Shown: piece after piece, positions 53,892-63,968 of the stretch
How the letters are laid out: every line of letters starts with the position of its first letter
How positions within the stretch are numbered: position 1 is the stretch's first letter
Assembly (NCBI GenBank): GCA_019828595.1
Contig: JAHQRK010000010.1
Span: 1,984,001 to 2,048,000 of the forward strand
DNA from: Aphanomyces cochlioides
Taxonomy: Eukaryota; Oomycota; Saprolegniomycetes; Saprolegniales; Verrucalvaceae
Reading direction: 5' to 3'
DNA length: 64,000 bases
Position numbers and translations under genes: made by a program
The notes under the pieces: model-generated
Told to the model about the DNA's origin: nothing
Seen by the model: the letters and a program-made list of their open reading frames with translations, nothing else
Databases searched by the model: none

Positions 53892-55793
53892 TTAAAGCTT
53901 GAATGTGATAATAAACCGAAGGCGTTGTTGGCTCTCTTGATAGACAAGGTATTCGTCATGGGCAAACGACGATGATACACCACAGGAAACGGGCGTTCCG
54001 ACATTAACTCGAACTTCTTGGTTGTCGAGAGTGATCAATTGGTCTTGCTCTGGATTGGGATGCAACGTGCCTTTCGCCAGCACCGAGTCAAAGCCGCTTG
54101 GTGGCTGAGTCAAAGACGAATTATCCCGGTGAATTTCGTTCATCTTGCCAAGGGCTGCCTCTACAAGAAACAAACAACCGACGTTCTGACGTTCAAAATG
54201 CGCTGTACGCACATACTGCCTCGACTTGGCAAGCATGTTGGCAAGATAGATGCCTTTGCCGACACGACCACCAGACGATGGCATAATACGCAAACCAGAC
54301 TTGAGAATGGCCGCGACGACAGCGACATTGGTACCATGCCAGAGCAAGCGGTGGTTGGACGTCGCGGCAAACTTGCCAAACGTATTGTCTTCACTACTAC
54401 GCCGTACTTGCCAAATGTCCAGGACATTCATCGACTGATACTGTTCACTGGTGTTTTTGATGTAAGCTTGGATGACTTTGTAGAGCGGATTGTCGGGAGT
54501 GACCAAGTCGAGCTGACTATTGAGCTCGGCATACTTGAGGTCGAGGCTGTTCTGCTTGACTGGCTTGGCATGTCCAAGTGTTTTTTCAACATCCTGCGCG
54601 ACAACAATGTCGTGGAGTGTCGAGAGCATTTCATATTTTTCTTCCAGTTGCTGTGGTGTCTCAAGTACTGGCGGGATCACATGTCGTGCATAGGCGTGTG
54701 GAATAATTTGGTAAAACTTGGCCGACAATGTTCGCAGATTCGCCACCGACGGGTTTCCACCGTCAAGTGCAGCTTGGATGTCGTCGAGGATGTCTACTCC
54801 TTTTTGAATTTGGTTGAGGCTAAGTGCTCCCAGCGGCATTCGTGTTGGATCCAATTTCAAGCGCACAATTTCGCTCTTGAACATGTCCTTGTCAAAGATC
54901 ATTTGGATGAGCTTTTGCGTTGGAAGCGGCAATTGAGATGGCACCGTGTCGTCGCCAATCTCGCCATGAGACGTTAGAGTAGGCGCTGGACTAGTGACAT
55001 CGAGCTCAACAATGTCATAGAAGCCCGACTTGTGCTCAAAATCCACTCGGTCGTTCCAATGGTTCTTGGTTTTTTCCTTGAATTTCTTCACGAACATCTT
55101 GATGGCAGCGTCCAAGTCGGATGTTGGACACCACAACTTGTGCTCTCCGACGTCGCCCACTCGCCCCCATCGAGTAAAGACATCCCACGAAGCATTGCTT
55201 GTCTGGATAAGCTGGATTCGATAGAATTTGTTTATGCTCGACTTGGTCGTAATCGCAACTTGGTTGAGCATGACGTCGTAGTCCTCCCAGACGCTGTGAC
55301 TGCTAGATCCAAACGTTCGTTTGGCATAAACTTCATCAAGCCGACGAATTGTGCTCTCATTTGTGGCATTGGCTGCTGGAGTTTGCCCAGACAAGACTGC
55401 TTTAGTGGTCGAAGTCTTGCGCTTCGAGGACAGCCCTGAGGATTTCTTCCCAGACGATTTATGCGGCTTTCCATGTCCACCCTTCGTAGTTACTTGAGCT
55501 AAAAGACCAGTGGATGGTGGGGCCTTCGTTGTTGTCGTTGCTGATTTCATTTTCTTGGTTGGAGCTTCTGTGACTTCTGAATTGCTGTCGGCAGTTGGAG
55601 GCACATCGTCGGTTTTGGCGATGCTTCTTGTCATTCGCTTTCGAGCAACAGTCGGCTCCTTCTGTACATTCTTGCGCTTTCTAGTTGTCGGTCCTTTTTG
55701 CGCTTTGTTCTGTGCGAGCTCCTCCTCTGCAAGTGCAGCGTCCTTGGCCGAGCTTCTCGTTGTTCTCTTCGAAGCGACAGTTGGGGTTTTCAT
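53892..55793 (-). CDS. WGR-type poly(ADP-ribose) polymerase, intact copy (633 residues)
   Basis: A single exon starting MKTPTVASKRTTRSS. A long basic tail (1-150) has a second RKRMTRSIAK motif and Lys-rich patches that fit nuclear targeting and DNA binding. The WGR domain (WDVFTRWGRVGDVGEHK, about 220) is followed by the regulatory helices (KLIQMIFDKDMFKSEIVRL) and the ART domain with H (HRLLWHGTN), Y (VGKGIYLANM) and E (HDEYLVYQ). All three catalytic residues are kept. It is closer to the split FG-PARP than to copy 1 (shared RLDEVYAK before WGR, PDNPLYKVIQAYI, QQRLRFIITFKL) but lacks FG repeats. Confidence 0.95.
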   Translation of the reverse strand: MKTPTVASKRTTRSSAKDAALAEEELAQNKAQKGPTTRKRKNVQKEPTVARKRMTRSIAKTDDVPPTADSNSEVTEAPTKKMKSATTTTKAPPSTGLLAQVTTKGGHGKPHKSSGKKSSGLSSKRKTSTTKAVLSGQTPAANATNESTIRRLDEVYAKRTFGSSSHSVWEDYDVMLNQVAITTKSSINKFYRIQLIQTSNASWDVFTRWGRVGDVGEHKLWCPTSDLDAAIKMFVKKFKEKTKNHWNDRVDFEHKSGFYDIVELDVTSPAPTLTSHGEIGDDTVPSQLPLPTQKLIQMIFDKDMFKSEIVRLKLDPTRMPLGALSLNQIQKGVDILDDIQAALDGGNPSVANLRTLSAKFYQIIPHAYARHVIPPVLETPQQLEEKYEMLSTLHDIVVAQDVEKTLGHAKPVKQNSLDLKYAELNSQLDLVTPDNPLYKVIQAYIKNTSEQYQSMNVLDIWQVRRSSEDNTFGKFAATSNHRLLWHGTNVAVVAAILKSGLRIMPSSGGRVGKGIYLANMLAKSRQYVRTAHFERQNVGCLFLVEAALGKMNEIHRDNSSLTQPPSGFDSVLAKGTLHPNPEQDQLITLDNQEVRVNVGTPVSCGVSSSFAHDEYLVYQESQQRLRFIITFKL

Positions 55794-57045
55794 TGTTGGC
55801 TTTGTGGTAGATTCTAAAATGAGACAACGTGACGATCTTGATGGCTATTGATTCGTTCTTAAGTCAACCATTGGTGAGGTTGCCGGACAAACGATCGTTC
55901 TGAAGATTTGTGCAGTAGTGACCTTACAAGTTCCCGGCGTGGCAGAGTACCGCAAGTTTGTCTTCAAGGTGATCTACTCTGTTCGCAGTCGTCTCATCAT
56001 GGGGTTCTTAGGGTACAAAGATGGTAGCTCGTACAGTTGGAGGTCAATATTTTAACGGTATTATGGCAACGTTGGTTTGCATACTCCAGAGTATTCGCCG
56101 ACTGCGGATTTTGCTTGTTAGATACTTGATGTTGAGCATGTCCAATACACGCAGGAGCTCTCCGTCTTCAGAGTCACGACAACTCAAGTTGGCTGCTTCA
56201 TAGAGCACGTGAGCTTTCCAACGTCGAATTTTTCATCAATCTTGGCAAACAACTTGTGATTCATTTCGTACGAGTCTTCACGAAAACGATACTATCTCAA
56301 AATGCGCCTTTTGCGTTTTTCAACGTCAAATTCGATTGAGCTTTGCTTTACCGAGGGTACCAATCTGTCCCCATTGGAAATTGACAAAGCATGACTTTAC
56401 TGTTAGAGAGGAAAAACTCGATCACTTCGTTTGCCAAATGGACCAAGACTAGTGAGGCATTCCGACGATTCCATTTCACAATAAGATAGGCGTGGTGTAC
56501 TTGACGTGTCAGACGAACACATTTGAAGCAGGATTGACTCCAAGTTCGCGATGAGAATACGAACGTTTCCGTCTGTCATGGGGCAGCTTTGTCGACGTCA
56601 GTTTGCACATTGGCTACACAGTCTTGAATGGATCATTTCATGGTGCTGTGAGATTTTCTGGGCTTCCTTGTCTGGTACGTAGGTCGCGAACAAGAAGCGG
56701 CGGCGTCTTTTCGACATCGTGAGAATTTGAAATTTCACATTGTGCCGATAGCACCAGTTAAGTGTAGGTCTTTGTGTAATGTTGGTCAAGATCGTCCATG
56801 TCAAAAAGCAATGCCTTTGTTTTCATGTTTTACTTCCTCAGGAGAACCAAGCGTAGGGAAGAATACAATGCTGCAAACAAAGTGCTTCGTTTGCGCTTCT
56901 GATCCATGAGTCGCAGCGCCATATTCTCGAAACTTCCTGACGAATCTTGCACTCTCCAATACAAATATCTTGTATTTTGGTTTGAGATGGTGGGTGATGA
57001 TCGTATTCCATTGACAAGCCAATGTGTCATTTTTCATTTTGCACG
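55794..57045. other. Region upstream of PARP copy 5, no firm gene
   Basis: A plus-strand frame of about 64 codons (about 55861-56055, GEVAGQTIVLKICAVVTLQV and on) has no ATG. Two short minus-strand frames (56598-56804, 56801-57037) have protein-like composition. None is recognisable; they may be decayed exons. Confidence 0.3.
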
Positions 57046-57636
57046 ATGGTCATCACACGAAGCATGAGCAAGCGCGTGACGCGCAGTATGACCAAGTTGA
57101 ACAAAGTGTCAATATGTTCCTGGAGTCTAAAACAGAAGGCTTCGCTGAAAACCAAGAAAAAGCAATCCAAACATGGGAAAGCAAGCGTGACCATTAAAAT
57201 GACAAACAAGACAAGTCCATCATCAAGAGCGAACACAAAGACTGATTTCACGCATGGAATGAGCTCAATGGCCTGGAACTTGAGAGGCATCTCGCATACT
57301 CCCTATGCTCGAACCGCCACGTTGGAAAACTGCCGAATGAAGGGACAAATCAAGATGAATTTTGAGTCTATTTGCTTTCTGACCGCTTATCAGACCATGT
57401 CGACTGAAGAATTGCGATGGGAAGAGTGCTCTCCAAGTAATGAAGTCCCAGTCTCGAGCTACCGTGATGTCGTGATCAAGCCACCAACTCCACTCGTCAA
57501 TGACCTTCTACTGCTTCCTGAAGTTGTTCGCTCGCATTTTCCGGTACAAAAGTACGACACATCTAAAGGAGCTTTGCCTTGGACGTTGTATCTCAATCCC
57601 TTCATCGTCGTTCCTACCGTTATGCCGTCTTCTTGA
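57046..57636 (+). CDS. Short protein with PARP-like KRVTRS tail and Nup98-like motif
   Basis: From ATG 57046 there are 196 residues (an ATG at 57022 adds 8). It starts MVITRSMSKRVTRSMTK, the same KRxTRS signature found at the N-termini of the PARPs here, followed by a Lys-rich region. The middle reads ISHTPYARTATLENC then FESICFLTAYQTMSTEELRWEE. This matches the pattern of Nup98/Nup100-family proteins, where a G-T-x-x-P-Y segment precedes S-I-x-A-M-x-x-Y then S-x-E-E-L-R-x-E-D-Y. The C-terminal 65 residues are unrecognised. There is no autoproteolytic domain and no WGR or ART. It may be a small nuclear-pore-associated protein, or a fragment of a larger chimeric gene. Confidence 0.55.
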   Translation: MVITRSMSKRVTRSMTKLNKVSICSWSLKQKASLKTKKKQSKHGKASVTIKMTNKTSPSSRANTKTDFTHGMSSMAWNLRGISHTPYARTATLENCRMKGQIKMNFESICFLTAYQTMSTEELRWEECSPSNEVPVSSYRDVVIKPPTPLVNDLLLLPEVVRSHFPVQKYDTSKGALPWTLYLNPFIVVPTVMPSS

Positions 57637-58035
57637 CTGTGCTTAAATTTGATTCTTAATTATTGACCGAGCTGAGGTTTCAAACAATCTTAGTCGACAA
57701 CTTCTTTACTGCCTGTAAAGGTTGCTCTTTCTCTTAAACTGCAATTGGAACTCAATATGACAAATAGTAATAACTTGTTACTCTTTGAAGGTCAGAGGCA
57801 ATGACAAGAACGGTTTAGACTGAAACAGAGTTAGGGAAGACAGTTTATGCATCAACTTTATTCGTTCCTTGTGAGCGTCGTTGGGTGATGATGTAAGCTC
57901 AGAGAGCACTCCACGGTAGAACTAACCGAGTTTTTTACCCAGTTGACCTGGCTAGAGATTATCTAACTATTCATTGACAACAACTTGGTATACCCCTGGA
58001 TTCGTCGAATCTGACGGTGTTTGTTCGTCTTGATT
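57637..58035. other. Intergenic
   Basis: AT-rich, no frame of interest. Confidence 0.5.
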
Positions 58036-58263
58036 TTAGTTGGAGTCATCTCGTCGAGGTCGATGCAGTCCTTGAAGCCCTGACTGGACGATGCAACGAT
58101 TGTACGCGCTGTTCGCTCGGTGGGTTTTGATATAGCAACACGGTTTGAGGTGAGCCTTCTGCAGTGTAAAGGTACTAGCCAGAGGCTGTGCCATCGACGA
58201 ATCGTCCATGAAATACTCCCAGGTGCCTATTAGTGCGACGAATTTACAAAAACTACCTTTCAC
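58036..58263 (-). pseudogene. Unknown small gene fragment (GTWEYFMDDSS type)
   Basis: The minus strand encodes VALIGTWEYFMDDSSMAQPL and continues for about 75 codons. The GTW-x-Y-x-x-DDS pattern recurs at about 50.9 kb with PIGTWGYYLDDSVDGKP. A splice acceptor-like CAG/TAG precedes it. Family unknown; probably the 3' exon of a duplicated gene. Confidence 0.35.
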
Positions 58264-59693
58264 TACTGTGGGAGAGCGATCTAAGGAAAAGCCCGCTGTG
58301 GCCGCAAGAAAAGAGAAAAGAGGGGGGTGGGGCGAAGGTTAGAAGGGCAGCTGGATCTTCTACGCGGGGTAGTCAATGGTACTGCTCCAACAAAAGAAGC
58401 GGATGGTAGACACGGCCAGTAGGTTGAAAGGCTACTGGTAACGCACGATGGCGGGGTGTTGTCCCGACTGAGATCGACTTGTATGAACAAGGGGGGGGTT
58501 TGGACTCGACCACTCACGCGAACGCTGCGCTTGTGGGAGCAAATTGGAAACTGAATAAATAGGTCATGCTCCGTGAGGTTTTTCGACAGATCCCACAACT
58601 CCTTCCTGCTGTCTTGCCCGGCGACGGACTCACCAGGAGCACAACACTGACCGACGAACTACAGGCTCAGCCCCATCAGAGAGCACATGGTCGCTACGAC
58701 GAAGTACAGCTTCAGCCGCAAAACCCGGAGTCATGTTATTTCCTTAAGCTCTAGCTCCATCCTCGATGTTGATACTCACAATTGCTCACTCTGTCGTCAC
58801 TCGCACGCCGCTGGTCTTGATAGGTCCTTCGTATTCTTGCTCGGCGAACGATACACTTTCTGTTGCTTTATCCACCACCTTCGGCTAACCATTGGTTGGC
58901 GTCACTTCTGATCCCCTTGCCACGACAAATCTGGTCCGTCCGTGTCATCGTACGGTCGTACAAGCAGTACTCAATGAGTACGAAGGTGGCCGTCTTTTCG
59001 GTGCACGAGAGCTTGCGTTGGGTTGATCGTCTGTACGGTGCCATACGCGTGCGTATGGCTCAAGTACTTGGTAGTACACGCGTTCGTATGGCTCAAGTGC
59101 TTGGTAGTACATTGCTCCGTGGTTCCACACACGGCACACTACATTGGTACCGGCTCCTTGCGCTTCAGCAACAATGGGGCTTGGATCCTGCCCACCTTGA
59201 CTTCAGGCCAACCTTGGATGTGGGCAGCTTCAGGGCAGCCATGATCAAGTTGATGAAACGCCCGGCATTGAGCGTCTCCTCCATATCTGCCGCCTCGCTT
59301 GGCGAGATGATCGCCCACCGTCGACACGCATGCTCGGGATAGATTGCCACAGGGCCCACACAGCAGTGCCATAGGGTAGGTAGACTTCTCAACATGGACG
59401 AGCCAATGGTGAGTTGCGATCCGCTATCACTCGCCCTCATTTGGACTTGCATAACTGTTCCCTCGCGGTCGGCCTGGTCTTCATGACAGCTTCACTTTTC
59501 TCGCCAATCGGTCAAATTAGCCAGCTTCCTCAAAAGCCACACCTGGCGCATCGTGACGTCAACGACGTGAACGACTGCCACTCCAGGTTGCAGCAACTTG
59601 CATGCGTTGGACGGTTTCACTGGACCATGCTAGTTGTTCGATTTCTCCACCATGACAAACCATTTTCCTTCAGACGACAATTCAGCTTGACCA
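58264..59693. other. Unassigned region with a 33-bp tandem duplication
   Basis: A plus-strand frame from ATG 58974 (STKVAVFSVHESLRWVDRL) to 59342 is open. It contains a 33-bp direct duplication at 59045-59077 and 59078-59110 (encodes RVRMAQVLGST twice). No domain is recognised. It may belong to the flank or LTR region of the Gypsy element at 60.6-64 kb, whose LTR I could not define. Confidence 0.35.
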
Positions 59694-59944
59694 GTGATGG
59701 CCACAAGAGGGCCTCGCACGCGATCATCCATGGCAAGTGACTCTTCCGACCTTGAGCCCAAGCGAGCTCCCAATCTTGAAGGCAAGCCTCAAGCTATACG
59801 CCACAAGGACAAGACAAGCAAACCACCCCTGTTCGCACCACATTTTTTCGACACGTCTTCTCCATTCGACACTGCTCCTCTTCCTTCATCTCAATCCTCT
59901 CGTCGTCTGAAGACGACAGTGACCCTCAAGATTCTGACTTTGAC

Positions 59945-60451
59945 ATGCCAGATGAGGGGAACCAGCAAGCGAACGACGCTTCCTCCGATGACTCTTCAAC
60001 AGACGGCCGCCAATCTCGATACACTAAGTACTTCGAGAGTACACAGGTTGTCGGTACTCAAGAGTCTAGACGATACCGCACTGCATTCAAGGCTGGCCTC
60101 TGCGACCACCTGTATCCCAATGGAGATCGTTGTCAAATGCTAAGAGACCAGTGCCCGAACTACCAGAGCGGATCCCACCCTGAACAGTGCCGCTGGGTAA
60201 CGACCAAAAACGGCGGCGCGCGGTGCAAAAGTGCCATGGCAACTTGTCATCACCACAATTGGTGGTTGCCAGTGCCCAAGCCTGGCACACTTCGAGAGCG
60301 CGTCGTCAAGTACCATCCGGAAGTGCCCAAACCACCTGGTCGAAAAACCAAGCGCGAGCTTCAAACCAACCATGGGACTCCACCAAACTCCAAGGGTAAA
60401 CGAAAGCCAAACACAAGCCAATCAACAGCCCACCCAAGTCGTCTGCCGTAG
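59945..60451 (+). CDS. Hypothetical Cys/His-rich protein
   Basis: An open frame of 168 residues starting MPDEGNQQANDASSDD. An acidic Ser-rich start is followed by a Cys/His cluster (LCDHLYPNGDRCQ, DQCPNYQSG, EQCRWVT, ARCKSAM, CHHHNWW) that could bind zinc, then a basic Pro/Lys-rich tail. The frame is open further upstream. I do not recognise it; it may be an accessory gene of the nearby retroelement on the opposite strand. Confidence 0.4.
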   Translation: MPDEGNQQANDASSDDSSTDGRQSRYTKYFESTQVVGTQESRRYRTAFKAGLCDHLYPNGDRCQMLRDQCPNYQSGSHPEQCRWVTTKNGGARCKSAMATCHHHNWWLPVPKPGTLRERVVKYHPEVPKPPGRKTKRELQTNHGTPPNSKGKRKPNTSQSTAHPSRLP

Positions 60452-60606
60452 AGATCAAGCCAATGCTCATCTAGGTAGAGTTCAAATTTTCATAACTTCT
60501 GTCGGCATAACACGCAATTTTCTTCATATGCAATACACAAAATAACCAATTTCCATTCCATTCCACAATCACATTCGAACCACACCAAATGAGCTGCACG
60601 CATCAC

Positions 60607-61734
60607 TTAATTCTCTTCCGCCTTCGTTTCCTCTTCTTCTGCATGCAACTCATCTTGTACCATCATCGCCAAACGATCAAATCCCAACCTCACTCTTTCA
60701 AAATCGTAAATCAACTCTGTTGGGGGTATATTGATCAGGGCTTCCCATTTCCACGGACCACCGATGGTGAATTCCACTTCGTATTCCTTCGTGCCACGCC
60801 GATGGCGCACATTTCTCACGGCAATGATTCCAGGCCTTCCACGGAGCACCTCGTCACGGTCTGGTCGACCACCGACAAAAGAATCATCTGGTAGTGTCAA
60901 CTCGGCATCGACATCCACCGGCGGTACATTCTCCAGTATATCCACGGGGCGCTGCAGAAATTCACTTCGCGGTTTCAAGCGCGAGTCATGGACTACTACA
61001 TGGAAGCGGTAGTTCTTGCCAGTGTGCTGCACCTTGAGCTCAAGCTCGCTAGAGTAAACATTCGGTCGTGACAATACGCGGAAGGGACCATGCCATCTGT
61101 GGGCGAGTTTCACCTTGACGCCTGGCTTTACCTGGTCAATGTATAACCAAACAGCGTCCCCCACTTGGATACGTCTATCCGCGTTGGGGGGTAATCGCTC
61201 ATTGTGACGACGGGCTCGTTCAGCAATCGCAGCTGCCACCAAGTCTCTTACCAAGGCGTTGCAGTAGACCTGATGTTGGTGCACTTGCAACCTCCATCGA
61301 TATGCTTCTTGCTCCACTTGCGTCTAGACCGTGGGTAAGCTTGCTGTGATCGTTGTATGCGGATCCCACCCATGCATCAAGAAGAATGGTGTCTCACGTC
61401 GGGTGGCAGAGATCGAGGTGTTCATGGCGAACACTAACCTTTCGGCCCATTCATCCCAGTCTCGCTGTTTTGGGTCTTGAACATAGTGCTTGACCGACCT
61501 GACCATCACCTGAATCGCTCTCTCGGCCGTGCCATTTGCTTGAGGACGATAAGCAAATGTTGGCATCTGCTTCTGACCAAGCATTGTTCAGAAATGCTTA
61601 AACACATCCGACATGAATGACGGCTCCCGATCGTGCCGAAGCTCGCGACATGCACCAAACCGACGGAAGACTGCTTCCTCGAATGCTGCTGCTACTGTCT
61701 GTGACTGCCTGTCAGCCGTGGCTTTAGCCATATA
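60607..61734 (-). pseudogene. Integrase core end and C-terminal tail of the right Gypsy element
   Basis: After the frame change, HDREPSFMSDVF gives the second catalytic Asp and ANGTAERAIQVM the Glu. Stops near 61590 and 61322 interrupt it. The last 236 codons (60607-61317) contain a GDAVWLYIDQVKPG barrel of the integrase C-terminal type and a chromodomain-like segment (EYEVEFTIGGPWKWEALIN), then an acidic tail. Confidence 0.85.
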
Positions 61735-63218
61735 TAGCCAGTGAACACGTCAACAAAGACAACCAGCTGTGAGTTTCCACGGAAAGACTTGGGCATGTCG
61801 GTATCAATATCCATGCAAACAACGTCCATAGGACCATTCGGGATCAAGTTTCCTGGACTAATGGCAGAGAAATTCGGTGGTGGCGCCGCGGTATTACAAG
61901 TCGAGCAGCTGGCTACGTATGATTTAATGTCAGCACGCATTGTGTTCCAATAGAAGTGAGCACGAGCGTTCTCATACGTTCGTCCAAATTTCACGTGCCC
62001 ACCTTGAGCATCGTCGTGGCAATGAAATAGCACGACCTGTACCAGGGCTCGAGGGATCACCAATCGCCACTTCATTTGCTCTTTCTGGCTTCGTTTTGTC
62101 GTCCAGTCGACCCGATAGAGGGCATTCTGCTCTCCAATCTCGAATTCCCCGACACGCTTGGCTATTGAGCGGCATTCAGCTTCCGTCAAATGGTCAATTT
62201 CGCCTCGCAGGTAACACTTTATATCAGCAATTTGTTTTTCTCTGTCCTGCGATTGACTAATACGGTCCAACCTCAACGCTGCCAATTGTTCGCTTGGGCC
62301 ACCAGTAAAGGCCATGATCGACGGGGTTCGTCCTGATGGATGGAGCAGCTCAGGGAGGCGATTCTTCTTCTGTAAACTTTGCAACGTCGCCTCATCATCA
62401 ATTCGCTTTCCAATTCGATCCTGTAGGGCCATCGAGGCCAGCATGTCGGCTGCAGCACTCCACTTGCGATGGACGTGGTGAAACTCCACATCGATGATCT
62501 TCTTTTCCAATGCTTTCACTTGCTGCAGACATTCAAGCAGGTGGTCTTGTCGACTCTGCATCCACCCGAGCGTCTGATGTATAACCAACCTAGAATCACC
62601 AAACACCACCGGGCGAACAAGACCCAACAAAGAAACCCGTTCCAAAGCTGCGATAACACCATGATATTCAGCCAAATTCACCGTAGCTTCCATAAACACA
62701 CCATTCTCAGCCCAAATGATTTCCCAGTGCGGTAATCTCCAAATCACGAACCCATAACTTCCAAACTTCTCCTTCATCTTGATTGCTCCGTCGAAAGTGA
62801 CCACTACAACGTCTTCATCATCGCCAAATGTGGGCAGCACTGATTCGCGTCGCACAACAGGCACTTCCTTTGCCTTGTTTGGTCGATAGAGCTCATAGTC
62901 GGCTAGCGTGGAGGCATCGGATGGGTGTAAGACTTCTACGAGTCGTGCTGGCAAGGCCCACCTATCATCCAGTTCAACAACTTCTACGACTCGGATCGTC
63001 CAGGGTGACAAAACAGCGGCCCAAGGCAGATGATCGGCCTTTCCACGTTTGTCGGCCAATACCCATTTCAGGAGCCCGTGACGACTGTAAACAACCAGCT
63101 GCATGTTCCGCAATTCGTAATAGCACACCTTGACAGCTCGCAGCAAAGCGAGGGCTTCTTTAGCCCATTCCTCATACCTTGGCTCGGCTCCTTTCAATGT
63201 TCGTCCACAGAATCGCAT
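61692..63218 (-). pseudogene. Degenerate RNase H, second RNase H and integrase N-terminus
   Basis: It reads on in the same frame after the stop. The first RNase H has LVVYSRHGLLKWVL where TDH would be expected, so this catalytic Asp is also lost. The second RNase H at about 110-270 is complete: VVVTFDGAIK (Asp), TVNLAEYHGVI (Glu), PVVFGDSRLVIHQ (Asp), HHVHRKWSAAADMLASMA (Asp). A linker leads to the integrase zinc finger (VVLFHCHDDAQGGHVKFGRT and YVASCSTCN) and the start of the DDE core (VVCMDIDTDMP). The frame then shifts near 61735. Confidence 0.88.
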
Positions 63219-63968
63219 GGGATGTAGAAAACCTTCGTACTCTTAACAGATTGTCACCGAGATTGCCCACGTGGTGGTGTACAACAACACATGAAATTCC
63301 AACTCAGGGTTAGCATGCTTCAACAAGGGGGTGGATGAGTAAGCGGCCTTCAGATCCTCGAAAGCCTTCGTCGCTGCAGGAGAAACCACCCCGTGTCTTA
63401 ACTCTTCGTCGGATATTTCATACAAACAGCCAGCCATGATTGAGTAATTCTCAATGAAGCGACTGTAGAAGTTCAGTGAGCCGAGGAAGGATTGCATCTC
63501 CTTCAAACAACTGGGGAACGGCATCGCTAGAACAGATTCTAGACTTCTGGGCTTCGCAGCCAGTCCATCCTTAGAGATAATATGGCCCAGGAAGTCCGTC
63601 GCATGCTTGCCAAAACTGCTCTTGAGTGCGGAAATGCTAACGTTGAAATAAGTCAGCCGAGTGAGGATGCGGTTTGTTAGCTCAACTATGCCGTCCCATG
63701 TGGTCGCGCCGTCACTAATGTCATCAGGTGGCGGGAGCAGGCGGGAATCGCACTGGTAGCCCAACTTGAACATATCAACTGGTTCGCCGTTCTCGTCTTC
63801 TTCAGGCGTCCCAGGCGGCATATCCACGAAGCCAAACAACGCGTTGGTGATCATCCGCTGGTACACCATGGGTGCATTCTTCAGACCTTGGGCCATGCGG
63901 GTCCATTCGAAGTGTCCGAGTGCACAGATAAAAGCACTGACTCGCCAGGCTCTCTTAGTTGCCCTCAC
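63219..63968 (-). pseudogene. Reverse transcriptase (C-terminal half) of the right Gypsy element
   Basis: FEWTRMAQGLKNAPMVYQRM is the primer-grip side of the RT palm. After an insertion (DMPPGTPEEDENGEP) comes PPPDDISDGATTWD at the place of the catalytic Y-x-DD; both Asp are there but the Tyr is replaced by Pro. KSSFGKHATDFLGHIISKDG and MQSFLGSLNFYSRFI follow. The first RNase H begins with ELEFHVLLYTTTWAI, where an active-site DAS would be expected, and the frame stops at 63243. Confidence 0.85.

Noticed and set aside
54018..54977. 319-codon plus-strand open frame
   Set aside because: Antisense shadow of PARP copy 5.
58281..60606. LTR of the right Gypsy element
   Set aside because: No TG...CA pair with a polypurine tract could be found after the integrase stop, and the partner LTR is outside the window.
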